Shown here: positions 7,255 through 14,851 of the stretch, in pieces
Position numbering within the stretch: position 1 is the first letter of the stretch
Layout: each line of letters opens with the position of its first letter
Assembly: GCA_020025255.1 (NCBI GenBank)
Contig: JAHHSK010000035.1
Span: 1-20,216, forward strand
Direction of reading: 5' to 3'
DNA from: Ruthenibacterium sp.
Lineage (GTDB): Bacteria; Bacillota; Clostridia; Oscillospirales; Ruminococcaceae
DNA: 20,216 nucleotides
Notes under the pieces: generated by a model
Databases searched by the model: none
Seen by the model: only the letters and a program-made list of their open reading frames with translations
Told to the model about the DNA's origin: nothing
Program-made: the position numbers and the translations under genes

Positions 7255-7772
7255 TGGCTATGGTGCATATCTACACCGGCGACGGCAAGGGGAAAACGAC
7301 GGCGGCGGTCGGGCTGTGCGCACGCGCGGCAGGCAGCGGGCTGAAAACGGCGTTTTATGAATTCCTGAAAAGCGGCGGCACGGGCGAAGAAAAAAGCCTG
7401 CGCGCGCTTGGAACGGATTTTTACTGCCCGGTGCCGGATGAAAAATTCACATGGGAAATGAACGATGCGGAAAAGGAAGAATGCCGCCGCCGCCAGAACG
7501 AAACGCTGCGCCACGCCTGCGAGCATATGGCGGAGTATGATTTGGTGGTTCTGGATGAGGTGCTGTGCGCGCTCAATACCGGCATGCTGCCGCTGAATGA
7601 GCTGCTGCGTGCGGTGCGCCAAAGGCCGCCCGAAACCGAGCTGGTGCTCACGGGGCGCGGCGCGCCACAGGAGCTGATCGCGCTGGGCGATTACGTCAGT
7701 GTCATCCAAGCGGTTCGGCATCCGTTTGATTGCGAACCGCCGATCGCAGCGCGCAGGGGCATCGAATATTGA
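7251..7772 (+). CDS. cobO: Cob(I)yrinic acid a,c-diamide (corrinoid) adenosyltransferase, CobA/CobO type
   Basis: This 173-residue ATP:corrinoid adenosyltransferase moves the adenosyl group of ATP to reduced cobalt in cobalamin synthesis or salvage. It has a modified P-loop, GDGKGKTTAA (10-19), right at the N-terminus, and the Walker B-type VVLDEVLCALNTGML with the family's conserved Asp-Glu pair. These are diagnostic of the CobA/CobO/BtuR family rather than the PduO or EutT types. The start overlaps the stop of the upstream phosphatase (ATGA), with GAGGAAG just upstream; a second ATG follows immediately at 7254. The length is slightly shorter than Salmonella CobA (196), which has an extended N-terminus. 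No cobalamin riboswitch is visible upstream of the pair. Transcription ends at the terminator at 7777-7822. Confidence 0.92.
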   Translation: MMAMVHIYTGDGKGKTTAAVGLCARAAGSGLKTAFYEFLKSGGTGEEKSLRALGTDFYCPVPDEKFTWEMNDAEKEECRRRQNETLRHACEHMAEYDLVVLDEVLCALNTGMLPLNELLRAVRQRPPETELVLTGRGAPQELIALGDYVSVIQAVRHPFDCEPPIAARRGIEY

Positions 7773-7776
7773 AATA

Positions 7777-7822
7777 AAAAACGGAACGCACCGCTGCGCT
7801 GGAAGCGGCGCGTTCCGTTTTT
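7777..7822. terminator. Bidirectional terminator between cobO and hemW
   Basis: A 13-bp outer stem (7777-7789 and 7810-7822) and a 5-bp inner stem (7791-7795 and 7804-7808) are separated by a single mismatch. T-runs follow on both strands (TTTTTCGTTTT on plus, TTTTTTATTT on minus). It lies between the convergent cobO and hemW genes. Confidence 0.88.
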
Positions 7823-7879
7823 CGTTTTGAAAAGGATGGAACATCGAACGCTGCTGTGCGAACGAAGCGGCCGATGCGG

Positions 7880-8962
7880 TTACAGCAGTTCGCACAGGAT
7901 GCTGTTTTGCATCAGCATACCGCGCGCAGTCAGGCGCAGGATGTTGTTTTCGAAAAATGCCATGCCGTTTTCGCACAGCCTTTGAATAAAGGCAAGCTTT
8001 TGCGGCGAAAAGGAAACGCCGTACTGTGCTTTCAGCGCATCCAGCGAAAGGCCGTGAGCGAGGCGAAGCTGCAGCATGATGTAATCTTCCGCATCGCATA
8101 CGCCCTGTTCATGATATACGGCCGGGCGTGCAATAAAGGCGGCAGTATCGACATCGCAGGAAAAACGCCGTCCCTTTATGCAGCTGTGTGCGGCAGGCCC
8201 AAGGCCGAGATATTCGCCGCAGTCCCAGTAAATCAAATTGTGGCGGCTTTCAAAGCCGGGTTTTGCAAAGTTGGAAATCTCATACTGCCGGTAGCCCAGA
8301 GCGGCCAGCTTTTCGCAGGCGGAAAGGTAAAAATCGGCGGCGGCATCGTCATCCGGCAGGTGCGCGGGCGGTCTGCGGCCAAAGGGGGTATTCGGCTCGA
8401 TTTTCAGCAGATAGCTGCTGATGTGCGTGCAGCCGCCGGAGGAAAGAAGCTGCAGCGTGGCATCCAGCTCCGCTTCGGTATAGCCGGGAAGCGCAAGCAT
8501 GAGGTCGCCGCTGATGTTTTCAAAGCCCGCTTTGGATGCAAGCGAAAGGGCGCGGCGGCTTTGCAGTGCCGTGTGCCGGCGGCCAAGCCGTGCAAGGCTT
8601 TCGTCAAATGCTGTCTGTACACCGAACGAGATGCGGTTTACACCCGCAAGGCGGAAATCGCGCAGAAGATCCAGCGTAACCGTTTCGGGATTGGCTTCCA
8701 GAGTGATTTCTGCATCCGCCGCAGGGTCGGCCGCGCGAATCAGACGCTGCACCTGCGCAGGCGTTAAAAGGGAAGGGGTGCCGCCGCCGAAATACAGGGT
8801 TTCGGGATGTTGGGACGGCATATCCGGTGCAAAGCGCAGGATCTCGCGGCAAAGAGCATCGATGTACTCTTGCGGCACACCAAACGAACACGCCGCGGAA
8901 TAGAAATCGCAGTAGCGGCATTTCTGGCGGCAGTAGGGAATATGAAGATAAAGACCAAACAT
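7880..8962 (-). CDS. hemW: Radical SAM heme chaperone HemW (HemN-like)
   Basis: The 360-residue protein is a radical SAM enzyme of the HemN/HemW group. It starts MFGLYLHIPYC and has the CxxxCxxC cluster motif at C11, C15 and C18 with an extra C-terminal-side F/Y residue (CRYCDF). YFGGGTPSLL is at 57-66, and the HemW-characteristic HNxxYW is HNLIYW (241-246). The protein lacks the longer N-terminus of true oxygen-independent coproporphyrinogen III dehydrogenases. HemW proteins bind heme and are thought to deliver it to target proteins; older annotation often calls them coproporphyrinogen oxidases. The ATG at 8962 follows GAGGTG with 7-base spacing. The reading frame stays open upstream to about 9763, but that stretch is antisense to the next gene and has no family similarity. 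No clear promoter was found upstream. Confidence 0.92.
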   Translation of the reverse strand: MFGLYLHIPYCRQKCRYCDFYSAACSFGVPQEYIDALCREILRFAPDMPSQHPETLYFGGGTPSLLTPAQVQRLIRAADPAADAEITLEANPETVTLDLLRDFRLAGVNRISFGVQTAFDESLARLGRRHTALQSRRALSLASKAGFENISGDLMLALPGYTEAELDATLQLLSSGGCTHISSYLLKIEPNTPFGRRPPAHLPDDDAAADFYLSACEKLAALGYRQYEISNFAKPGFESRHNLIYWDCGEYLGLGPAAHSCIKGRRFSCDVDTAAFIARPAVYHEQGVCDAEDYIMLQLRLAHGLSLDALKAQYGVSFSPQKLAFIQRLCENGMAFFENNILRLTARGMLMQNSILCELL

Positions 8963-9190
8963 GAAAAAGCACCTCGTTCTTAAAAGCAGCAGCCGACCGG
9001 GGGACACTAGGAGGCATGCCGCGGACAAGTGTTTAAAAAAAGAGAAAAGTATTGGATAATATGCAAAGAAACGCATCGCCGTATGTGCTATACTGAAACC
9101 GGATTTGGACACCGAGCAGACAAAAGCGTGCCGCATACCGGCGGGGGCTGTCTGTGTCATAAAAAACGTTCGATTTTTAGGAGGCAAAGT
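8963..9190 (+). promoter_or_regulatory. Divergent intergenic region upstream of the first Gfo/Idh/MocA gene
   Basis: This 228-base gap separates hemW (-) from the oxidoreductase gene at 9191 (+). It has a TATACT at 9089-9094 that could be a plus-strand -10, but no matching -35. A nested stem-loop follows (CAGACA 9117-9122 with TGTCTG 9149-9154, and GCCG 9130-9133 with CGGC 9139-9142), which would lie in the leader RNA. An AGGAGG ribosome binding site is at 9179-9184. I see no known riboswitch. Confidence 0.4.
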
Positions 9191-10483
9191 ATGAACCGAC
9201 CCGTTACTTTTGCAGTTTGCGGCTTTGGGATACGCGGAATGGAAGCGTATGCTTCGTATCAAAAGCTGCATCCCGAAGAAATGCGCATTACCGCCGTTGC
9301 AGACCCCGACCCCGAACGCCGGGAAATTGCACAAAAGGAATACGCAGTGCCCGCGCAGCACTGTTATGAAACAGCACAGGAGCTGTTGCGCGAGCCGCGC
9401 CTTGCGGATGTGATGATCATTGCAACGCAGGATCGTCAGCATGTGGAGCAGGCGATCCCGGCCATGGAAAAGGGATATCATCTGATTTTGGAAAAGCCGA
9501 TTTCTCCCGATTTGGAAGAGTGCATCGCACTGCGCAAAAAAGCGCATGACACGAACCGCATGGTCATCGTTTGCCATGTTCTGCGCTATACCCAGTTTTA
9601 CGGAACCGTAAAGCAGCTGCTGGAGCAAGGAAGCATCGGACGCATCGAAAGCGTAGAAGCGGCGGAAAATGTAGCCTATTGGCATTACGCACACAGCTAT
9701 GTGCGGGGCAACTGGCGCAGGAAGGAAGATTCCAGCCCCATGATCCTTGCAAAAAGCTGCCATGATATGGATATTATCCGCTGGCTTGTCGATCGGCCCT
9801 GCAAGCGTATCTCGTCATACGGTTCACTGGATTGGTTCAAAGCGGAAAATGCGCCGCAAGGGGCATCGGAACGCTGCCTTTCCGGGTGCACAGCCAAGGA
9901 AAGCTGCCCGTATGATGCCGAGAAAATCTATTTGTTCCATGAAAAAAGCGGATATCATTCCGGCAACCGCGAATGGCCGCTGACGGTTCTAACCCAGCAG
10001 CCCACACCGGAAAATCTGTATGAAGCACTGGAAAACGGCCCATACGGCCGATGCGTATATCACTGCGATAACAATGTGGTGGATCATCAGACGGTGAATA
10101 TGGAATTTGAAGGCGGGATCACGGCAGTCTTTACCATGAGCGCCTTTACGCAGCGCTGCTACCGCACTTTAAAAATCATGGGCACCGAAGGGGAAATCGA
10201 AGGCAATATGGATACAAACAGCTTGGTGCTGCGCCGCTTTGGAAAGCCGGATGAAAAGATCGATCTGGACGCGCTGACCGATCGCTTTGCCGGACATGGC
10301 GGCGGCGATGCCAGGATGATGCAGTATGTATGCCATATGTTTGAAAACGGCGAGCCGCACGGCGATGCGCTGACAAGCGTGGATGCTTCGGTAGAAAGCC
10401 ATATCATGGCATTGGCTGCGGAAGAATCCCGGCTTCAGGGAGGAAAAAGCATCGAGCTGGATCGTTTTGCCGGTTTGCAATAA
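9191..10483 (+). CDS. Gfo/Idh/MocA family oxidoreductase with a cysteine-rich insert
   Basis: The 430-residue protein begins with a Rossmann NAD(P)-binding fold (FAVCGFGIRG, residues 7-16). It has the family's EKP motif (101-103) with the catalytic-type lysine, followed by the C-terminal alpha/beta substrate domain with SCHDMDIIRWL at 189-199. Such enzymes oxidise or reduce sugars, inositols and glycosides, often at C3. It is longer than the usual 340-380 residues because of an insert around residues 217-290 that contains the cysteines C229, C233 and C239 (CLSGC, then SCPYDAEKIY), a possible metal site. The ATG at 9191 follows a perfect AGGAGG by 6 bases; an earlier in-frame ATG at 9029 adds residues unlike the family. 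It converges on the AraC gene with no strong terminator between them. The substrate is unknown; the neighbours suggest a sugar or polyol pathway. Confidence 0.9.
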   Translation: MNRPVTFAVCGFGIRGMEAYASYQKLHPEEMRITAVADPDPERREIAQKEYAVPAQHCYETAQELLREPRLADVMIIATQDRQHVEQAIPAMEKGYHLILEKPISPDLEECIALRKKAHDTNRMVIVCHVLRYTQFYGTVKQLLEQGSIGRIESVEAAENVAYWHYAHSYVRGNWRRKEDSSPMILAKSCHDMDIIRWLVDRPCKRISSYGSLDWFKAENAPQGASERCLSGCTAKESCPYDAEKIYLFHEKSGYHSGNREWPLTVLTQQPTPENLYEALENGPYGRCVYHCDNNVVDHQTVNMEFEGGITAVFTMSAFTQRCYRTLKIMGTEGEIEGNMDTNSLVLRRFGKPDEKIDLDALTDRFAGHGGGDARMMQYVCHMFENGEPHGDALTSVDASVESHIMALAAEESRLQGGKSIELDRFAGLQ

Positions 10484-10495
10484 AAACAGTTCAAA

Positions 10496-10507
10496 GCGGG
10501 GTGCCGC
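10496..10507 (-). terminator. Weak hairpin between the Gfo/Idh/MocA and AraC-type genes
   Basis: A 4-bp GC stem with a 4-base loop (GCGG/CCGC) is followed on the minus strand by TTTGAACTGTTTTT. It is the only terminator-like element in this 65-base convergent gap and is much weaker than the other terminators here. Confidence 0.25.
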
Positions 10508-10548
10508 AAAAAAGCGCAAGAGGGGTACGCAGGCCGGAAGAGGCGGCG

Positions 10549-11484
10549 TTATCCCGAAGTGCGCCCCGCTGCCCGGTTGCGGTATTCGCGGGGGGTAAGC
10601 CCGGTCAGCTTACGGAATGTACGGGTGAAATGGGGCGAGGATTGGAAGCCGACCTCCTCCCCTATGCGGGTAACGGAAAGATCCGTGGATTCCAGCAGCT
10701 GTTTGGAAGCCTCGATGCGAAGCTGCAAAAGATATTCCACAAAAGTTTGGTGCGTTTGCAGCTTGAACAGATAGCAGAAATAGGTTTTGGACATCATGGC
10801 ACGCCGGCACACCGATTCGAGCGTCAGCGGCTCGTTATAATGGGTGCGGATGTATTCCAGAGAATCGTCTACAATGTTTTTGTAGCGGCCGTAAATATCA
10901 TCTGCGGGTTTTGAGCCGGGGTTCTGTGCGTATTCCCGCATAAAAAGCAGCAGAAGCTGCATCAGCTGCGCCTGCAGGACATCTTCAAACAGAAGATCGG
11001 CATCCTGATACTCTTCCAGCATCGAATTCATCAGCTTTTCAATGCGGGTTTGGGCGCGGGTGCTGAGCGAAAATTTTTCTTTTGCATCGTGCAGTTCCTT
11101 TTGAAACAGCAGCAGAAAGGACATGCCGTTTGTGATTTCGCGGAATTTCTGAAACACGATATCGGCGGCATCCGAAAAGCTGCTGCGCAGGAAAAAATCA
11201 CAGCATAGGATCCGGCTTTTGTCTCCAATCTCAATGCGGTGCATCAGATTCGGCGGCAGGATAAATGCATCCCCCGCAGTCATTTCGTGTTTTTGGTTTT
11301 CAATAAAATGTGTGCATTCGCCGCGGGTGACGTACCAGATTTGATAATAATCATGGGAATGAAGGATCTCTCCGGATTGCTGAGGGGATTCGATCGCATA
11401 TATTTTGCAGAATTCTCCTGCCCGAAACATCCGGGACATGTGGAATTGCTCAAAGCGGGGAGCACCGAGAAATCCGGCTGTCAT
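10549..11484 (-). CDS. AraC-family transcriptional regulator with N-terminal cupin
   Basis: The 311-residue protein has an N-terminal cupin-type sensing domain: HSHDYYQIWYVTRGE (42-56) and GDAFILPPNLMHRIE (71-85) carry the cupin histidines H42, H44 and H82. A C-terminal double helix-turn-helix of the AraC/XylS type follows (about 205-305), with MMSKTYFCYLFK in the first helix-turn-helix and IGEEVGFQSSPHFTRTFRK in the second, ending in the typical PREYR. Such proteins usually activate carbohydrate genes on binding a sugar. The ATG at 11484 has GGAAAGG 13 bases upstream, slightly far; a start at residue 16 has no better site. It diverges from the FAD oxidoreductase/DUF4127 operon with overlapping promoters, so it is the likely regulator of that operon and perhaps of both flanking Gfo/Idh/MocA genes. 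Confidence 0.93.
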   Translation of the reverse strand: MTAGFLGAPRFEQFHMSRMFRAGEFCKIYAIESPQQSGEILHSHDYYQIWYVTRGECTHFIENQKHEMTAGDAFILPPNLMHRIEIGDKSRILCCDFFLRSSFSDAADIVFQKFREITNGMSFLLLFQKELHDAKEKFSLSTRAQTRIEKLMNSMLEEYQDADLLFEDVLQAQLMQLLLLFMREYAQNPGSKPADDIYGRYKNIVDDSLEYIRTHYNEPLTLESVCRRAMMSKTYFCYLFKLQTHQTFVEYLLQLRIEASKQLLESTDLSVTRIGEEVGFQSSPHFTRTFRKLTGLTPREYRNRAAGRTSG

Positions 11485-11519
11485 ACGGCTTCACAGTCCT
11501 TTCCGATCAGAATTATTGG

Positions 11520-11548
11520 TTGAAGCAAATCAGTTTAAATCTTATTAT
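11520..11548 (+). promoter_or_regulatory. Candidate promoter of the FAD oxidoreductase/DUF4127 operon
   Basis: TTGAAG (11520-11525) and TATTAT (11543-11548) have a 17-bp spacer. The leader would be about 85 bases. The weak -35 fits a promoter needing an activator. The spacer contains part of an AAGCAAAT octamer (11523-11530), which is also found upstream of the second Gfo/Idh/MocA gene. Confidence 0.55.
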
Positions 11549-11572
11549 AGCGCGAAATAAAAACTCTTTCAA
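11544..11572 (-). promoter_or_regulatory. SigA-type promoter of the AraC-type regulator
   Basis: On the minus strand TTGAAA (11572-11567) and a perfect TATAAT (11549-11544) have a 17-bp spacer. Its -10 occupies nearly the same bases as the -10 of the divergent operon, so polymerase cannot use both at once. Confidence 0.8.
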
Positions 11573-11638
11573 ATAGGAAAAGAAATATAACAGGATACCC
11601 GGTAAATTCCGATTTGATTTTTTAGGGAGTGAGGATCC

Positions 11639-13213
11639 ATGGAAACAAAAAACAAACAGGCGGGTACGCGATTTGATGTGGCAGTGATCGGGGCAAGTCT
11701 TGGCGGTGTACAGGCGGCGATCAGTGCGGCAGAGCACGGATACCATGTTTATTTGTGTGAACCGACAAAATGGATCGGCGGGCAGCTGACAAGTCAGGCG
11801 GTTCCGCCGGATGAGCATCCTTGGATCGAGGAATGCGGTGCAACCCAAAAATACCGCCGATTCCGCGAGGATGTGCGAAAATACTATCGGAATGCCCCGC
11901 ATGCAAGCGATAAAATGAAAAAGGCAGATAAGTTCTGTCCGGGCGGTTCGTGGGTTTCGCGTGTGGCGCATGATCCGCGCGTTGCGCTGCATATCCTGAC
12001 AGGCTATTTGCAGCCGCATATGGATGCCGGCCGGATCGAACTGGAGCTGGAAACGCGTGCAGTGTGTGCAGTGGTCAAAGGAAGGAATATCGTTTGTGTA
12101 GGCGTGCAAAACGACCGCACCGGGGATGTGCGCACGATCGAGGCGGCATACTTTCTGGATGCAACGGATTGCGGCGATCTGCTGCCGATCGTCGGCGCGC
12201 AGTACCGCACCGGCGCGGAAAGCAAAGAACAGACGGGCGAACCGCACGCGGCAGAAAAGGCGTGTGCCGAAGATATGCAGCCTTGTACATGGGTCGCTGC
12301 CTTGGAACTGTGCAAAGAAGAACCGGAACCGCTGGAGCGGCCGGCGCTGTACGATCTATTCCGGCTTTTGAAAGCGCCGTATGACGATGATTTCCAGCTC
12401 AGCTGGTACGGCCCGAATTGTACCGATCACAAAAAGACACGTTTTTATATGTTTGACGGGGAGGACCCCATACACTGCGGCGGCTTATGGAGCTATCGCC
12501 GCATCGTGGCCGCCGATCACTATACGGACGGCCGAAACGAAGTGACGCTGTTTAATTGGCCGCAGAACGATTATGCATTTGGCAATGTGTTTGATGACCC
12601 CCATGCACAGCAGCATCGGGAAATGGCGAAAGAGCTGACGCGCTGTGCCGTTTACTGGCTGCGCTATGATGCACCGCGGCCGGACGGCGGAACAGGATAC
12701 CCCGTGCGATATTGTCCGGAGTATGTAGGCTCGGACGATGGGCTTGCACTGGCACCGTATATCCGCGAATCACGGCGCATCGTGGCGCGCGGCATCGTCC
12801 GGGAACAGGATGTGACGCGTGAGCAGCAAGATGGGATCCTGCACAGAACGGATTCCGTGGGCGTGGGCAGCTACGCGATCGATCTGCACCCCACGACGCG
12901 CACGCATACCTATTTTTACACACCGACATGGCCGTTTGAAATCCCGCTTTCTGCCATGATCCCCATTGATTTCGATAATCTGCTCCCGGCCTGCAAGAAT
13001 ATTGGCTGTACGCATCTGACGAACGGCTGCTTCCGGCTGCATCCGGTGGAATGGAACATCGGCGAGGCGGCAGGGCATCTGGCGGCATTTTGCCTTGAAA
13101 AGAACGTTGCGCCCGGCACCGTTCTGGATGAATATTTGGAAGAATTCCAAACGCTTTTACAAAAAAGCGGCGTTGCCCTGCACTGGGAGCCTGAAAAAAT
13201 GAAAGGGCTGTAA
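11639..13213 (+). CDS. FAD-dependent oxidoreductase (FAD_oxidored type)
   Basis: The 524-residue protein opens with a dinucleotide-binding fold, FDVAVIGASLGGVQAA (12-27), a GxGxxG variant. An acidic residue E41 follows strand 2, then WIGGQLTSQAVPP (45-57), typical of the FAD_oxidored group of flavoproteins. A FLDATDCGDLLPI block resembles the second FAD contact region, and the C-terminal HPVEWNIGEAAGHLAA looks like the FAD-closing motif. No signal peptide or membrane segment is seen, so it is probably cytoplasmic. The reaction is unknown; members of this family are often found with sugar-utilisation genes. The ATG at 11639 has AGGGAG 9 bases upstream. Its stop is 3 bases before the DUF4127 gene, so the two are very likely co-transcribed and co-translated. 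The electron acceptor and substrate cannot be read from the sequence. Confidence 0.88.
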   Translation: METKNKQAGTRFDVAVIGASLGGVQAAISAAEHGYHVYLCEPTKWIGGQLTSQAVPPDEHPWIEECGATQKYRRFREDVRKYYRNAPHASDKMKKADKFCPGGSWVSRVAHDPRVALHILTGYLQPHMDAGRIELELETRAVCAVVKGRNIVCVGVQNDRTGDVRTIEAAYFLDATDCGDLLPIVGAQYRTGAESKEQTGEPHAAEKACAEDMQPCTWVAALELCKEEPEPLERPALYDLFRLLKAPYDDDFQLSWYGPNCTDHKKTRFYMFDGEDPIHCGGLWSYRRIVAADHYTDGRNEVTLFNWPQNDYAFGNVFDDPHAQQHREMAKELTRCAVYWLRYDAPRPDGGTGYPVRYCPEYVGSDDGLALAPYIRESRRIVARGIVREQDVTREQQDGILHRTDSVGVGSYAIDLHPTTRTHTYFYTPTWPFEIPLSAMIPIDFDNLLPACKNIGCTHLTNGCFRLHPVEWNIGEAAGHLAAFCLEKNVAPGTVLDEYLEEFQTLLQKSGVALHWEPEKMKGL

Positions 13214-13216
13214 CAA

Positions 13217-14722
13217 ATGAAAAAAATTGTTTATCTGCCGCTGGATGAGCGTCCATGCAATGCTGATTTTCCAAAGATGCTGTTTGGGGAAGAATGGAAT
13301 ATTGTCAGTCCGAAAACAATGGGGTATAAAAAACAAGCGGCCTGCGTGGAGGAACTGATTGCGTTTTTGCAGCGGGAATGTGAAGATGCCGACGGCTTGG
13401 TGCTTGCGGTTGATACCCTGCTGTACGGCGGGCTGATCCCTTCACGCCTGCACCGTCTTTCGCAGGAAACCGTGCAGAGCCGTTTGGATATTATCCGTCA
13501 GCTCAAGCGCCGGAACCCGAAGCTTCTGATTTACGCGTTCCATACGATCATGCGCTGCCCCAGCAGTTCATGCGCAGACGAAGAACCGGATTATTATGGC
13601 GAATGGGGGCGCGAAATCTGGCTGACGGGTGTTATTCGGCATCGCAATCAGCTGGGATTGGAAAGCCGGCAGGAAGAAGAGGAGCTGAAATCACCGGTCG
13701 CGCCGGAATATCTGGATGATTACCTTCAGCGCAGAAGCTTCAACCTTTCCTTTGTGATGAAGAGCCTGGAGCTTGCACAGGAGGGAATCTATGATTTTAT
13801 GATCATTCCGCAGGATGATTCTGCCCCATACGGCTTTACGGCGATCGACCAGCAGAAGGTGCGCACGGTAATTGCGCAGCAGCGGCTGCAGCTGCATGTG
13901 CTGATGTATCCCGGTGCGGATGAAGTGGGCAATACGCTGATAACGCGCATGGCACTGCATTTCACAGGCAAAAGGCCGCATGTTTATATCCAGTACAGCT
14001 CAGCACTTGCCCCGTTTGTAGTGCCGAATTACGAAGACCGGCCGTTTGCGGAAACCGTAAAATATCATTTGGCGGCTGCGGGCTGTTTGCAGACAGCCGA
14101 CAGCATAAATGCAGACTTTGTGCTGGCCATCAACGGTCCGGCCCATGAAATGGTCGGGGTGCATAAGCAGCCGGCAGCCATGCGTGAATACACAGTGGAA
14201 CGAACATTACCCGAATTTGTGATGCAGATAGCCGACTGCAAGGAAAACGGAAAGATCGTGACCGTGGGAGATATCGCTTATTCCAATGGTGCGGATCTGG
14301 AATTGATCCAGATGCTGGATGAAGCCGGCTTGCTTTTGACGATCGACGGCTACGCGGGCTGGAACACATCCGCCAATACGCTGGGAACGGCGATTGCCCA
14401 AGGGGTGCACTGTCTTTTGAGCGGGCGCACCAAGGCACACGACGACTTCATGCTTTTGCGCTATCTGGAGGATGCGGGCTATTGTTCCTGCGTGCGGCGC
14501 AGCATTTCGGAATCGGAATGGTTCCGCGAACAGGGCTTCCATTACTTCGATGCAGGGGATGACGCCCGCGGCATCGTAAGCAGAAAAATCAAAGAAGAAC
14601 TGGATGCATTTGCGCGGGAAAACCTGTCTTCGCTGAAGGTGGTGCCTGTGATCGACGATTGCTTCCAGCCGTGGAAACGGATGTTTGAAGTAGGGCTGCG
14701 CGTCCATGGTGAAGAAAAATAA
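13217..14722 (+). CDS. DUF4127 family protein, function unknown
   Basis: The 501-residue protein starts with YLPLDERPCN (6-15), the hallmark of the DUF4127 family, and keeps several strongly patterned blocks: VDTLLYGGLIPSR (65-77), IPQDDSAPYGFT (197-208), YPGADEVGNTL (231-241), VGDIAYSNGAD (350-360) and YAGWNTSANTLG (379-390). These blocks are rich in Asp, Glu and Asn and look like an enzyme active site, possibly metal-dependent, but no activity is established to my knowledge. Length is typical of the family. It has no signal peptide. It begins 3 bases after the FAD oxidoreductase stop, with AAAGGG inside the end of that gene, and ends at a strong terminator. Context (flavoprotein, two Gfo/Idh/MocA enzymes, AraC regulator) suggests a step in sugar or glycoside oxidation; this is inference. 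Confidence 0.88.
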   Translation: MKKIVYLPLDERPCNADFPKMLFGEEWNIVSPKTMGYKKQAACVEELIAFLQRECEDADGLVLAVDTLLYGGLIPSRLHRLSQETVQSRLDIIRQLKRRNPKLLIYAFHTIMRCPSSSCADEEPDYYGEWGREIWLTGVIRHRNQLGLESRQEEEELKSPVAPEYLDDYLQRRSFNLSFVMKSLELAQEGIYDFMIIPQDDSAPYGFTAIDQQKVRTVIAQQRLQLHVLMYPGADEVGNTLITRMALHFTGKRPHVYIQYSSALAPFVVPNYEDRPFAETVKYHLAAAGCLQTADSINADFVLAINGPAHEMVGVHKQPAAMREYTVERTLPEFVMQIADCKENGKIVTVGDIAYSNGADLELIQMLDEAGLLLTIDGYAGWNTSANTLGTAIAQGVHCLLSGRTKAHDDFMLLRYLEDAGYCSCVRRSISESEWFREQGFHYFDAGDDARGIVSRKIKEELDAFARENLSSLKVVPVIDDCFQPWKRMFEVGLRVHGEEK

Positions 14723-14751
14723 CAGGGCGAAGCAAACTGAAAGCAGCGCAG

Positions 14752-14782
14752 AAAAGGCTGCCGGCATTGCCGGCAGCCTTTT
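14752..14782. terminator. Terminator between the DUF4127 and second Gfo/Idh/MocA genes
   Basis: A perfect 14-bp, GC-rich inverted repeat (14752-14765 and 14769-14782) has a 3-base loop and TTTTCT on both exits. It lies 29 bases past the DUF4127 stop and also serves the converging gene on the minus strand. Confidence 0.88.
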
Positions 14783-14798
14783 CTTGTGATGCACAGAG

Positions 14799-14832
14799 CA
14801 GAAAGCAGCACTCTTGAAAATGCTGCTTTCTG
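14799..14832. repeat. Second hairpin downstream of the minus-strand Gfo/Idh/MocA gene
   Basis: A perfect 12-bp inverted repeat (14799-14810 and 14821-14832) has a 10-base loop and no T-run on either strand. It sits between the gene stop at 14852 and the true terminator, so it may protect or process the 3' end of the mRNA. Confidence 0.6.
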
Positions 14833-14851
14833 AGGAGAGCGGAAAAAACAG

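Noticed and set aside
8963..9763. Upstream extension of the hemW frame by about 267 codons.
   Set aside because: The extension is antisense to the Gfo/Idh/MocA gene and contains no HemW sequence. The ATG at 8962 has a good ribosome binding site and gives the canonical HemW N-terminus.
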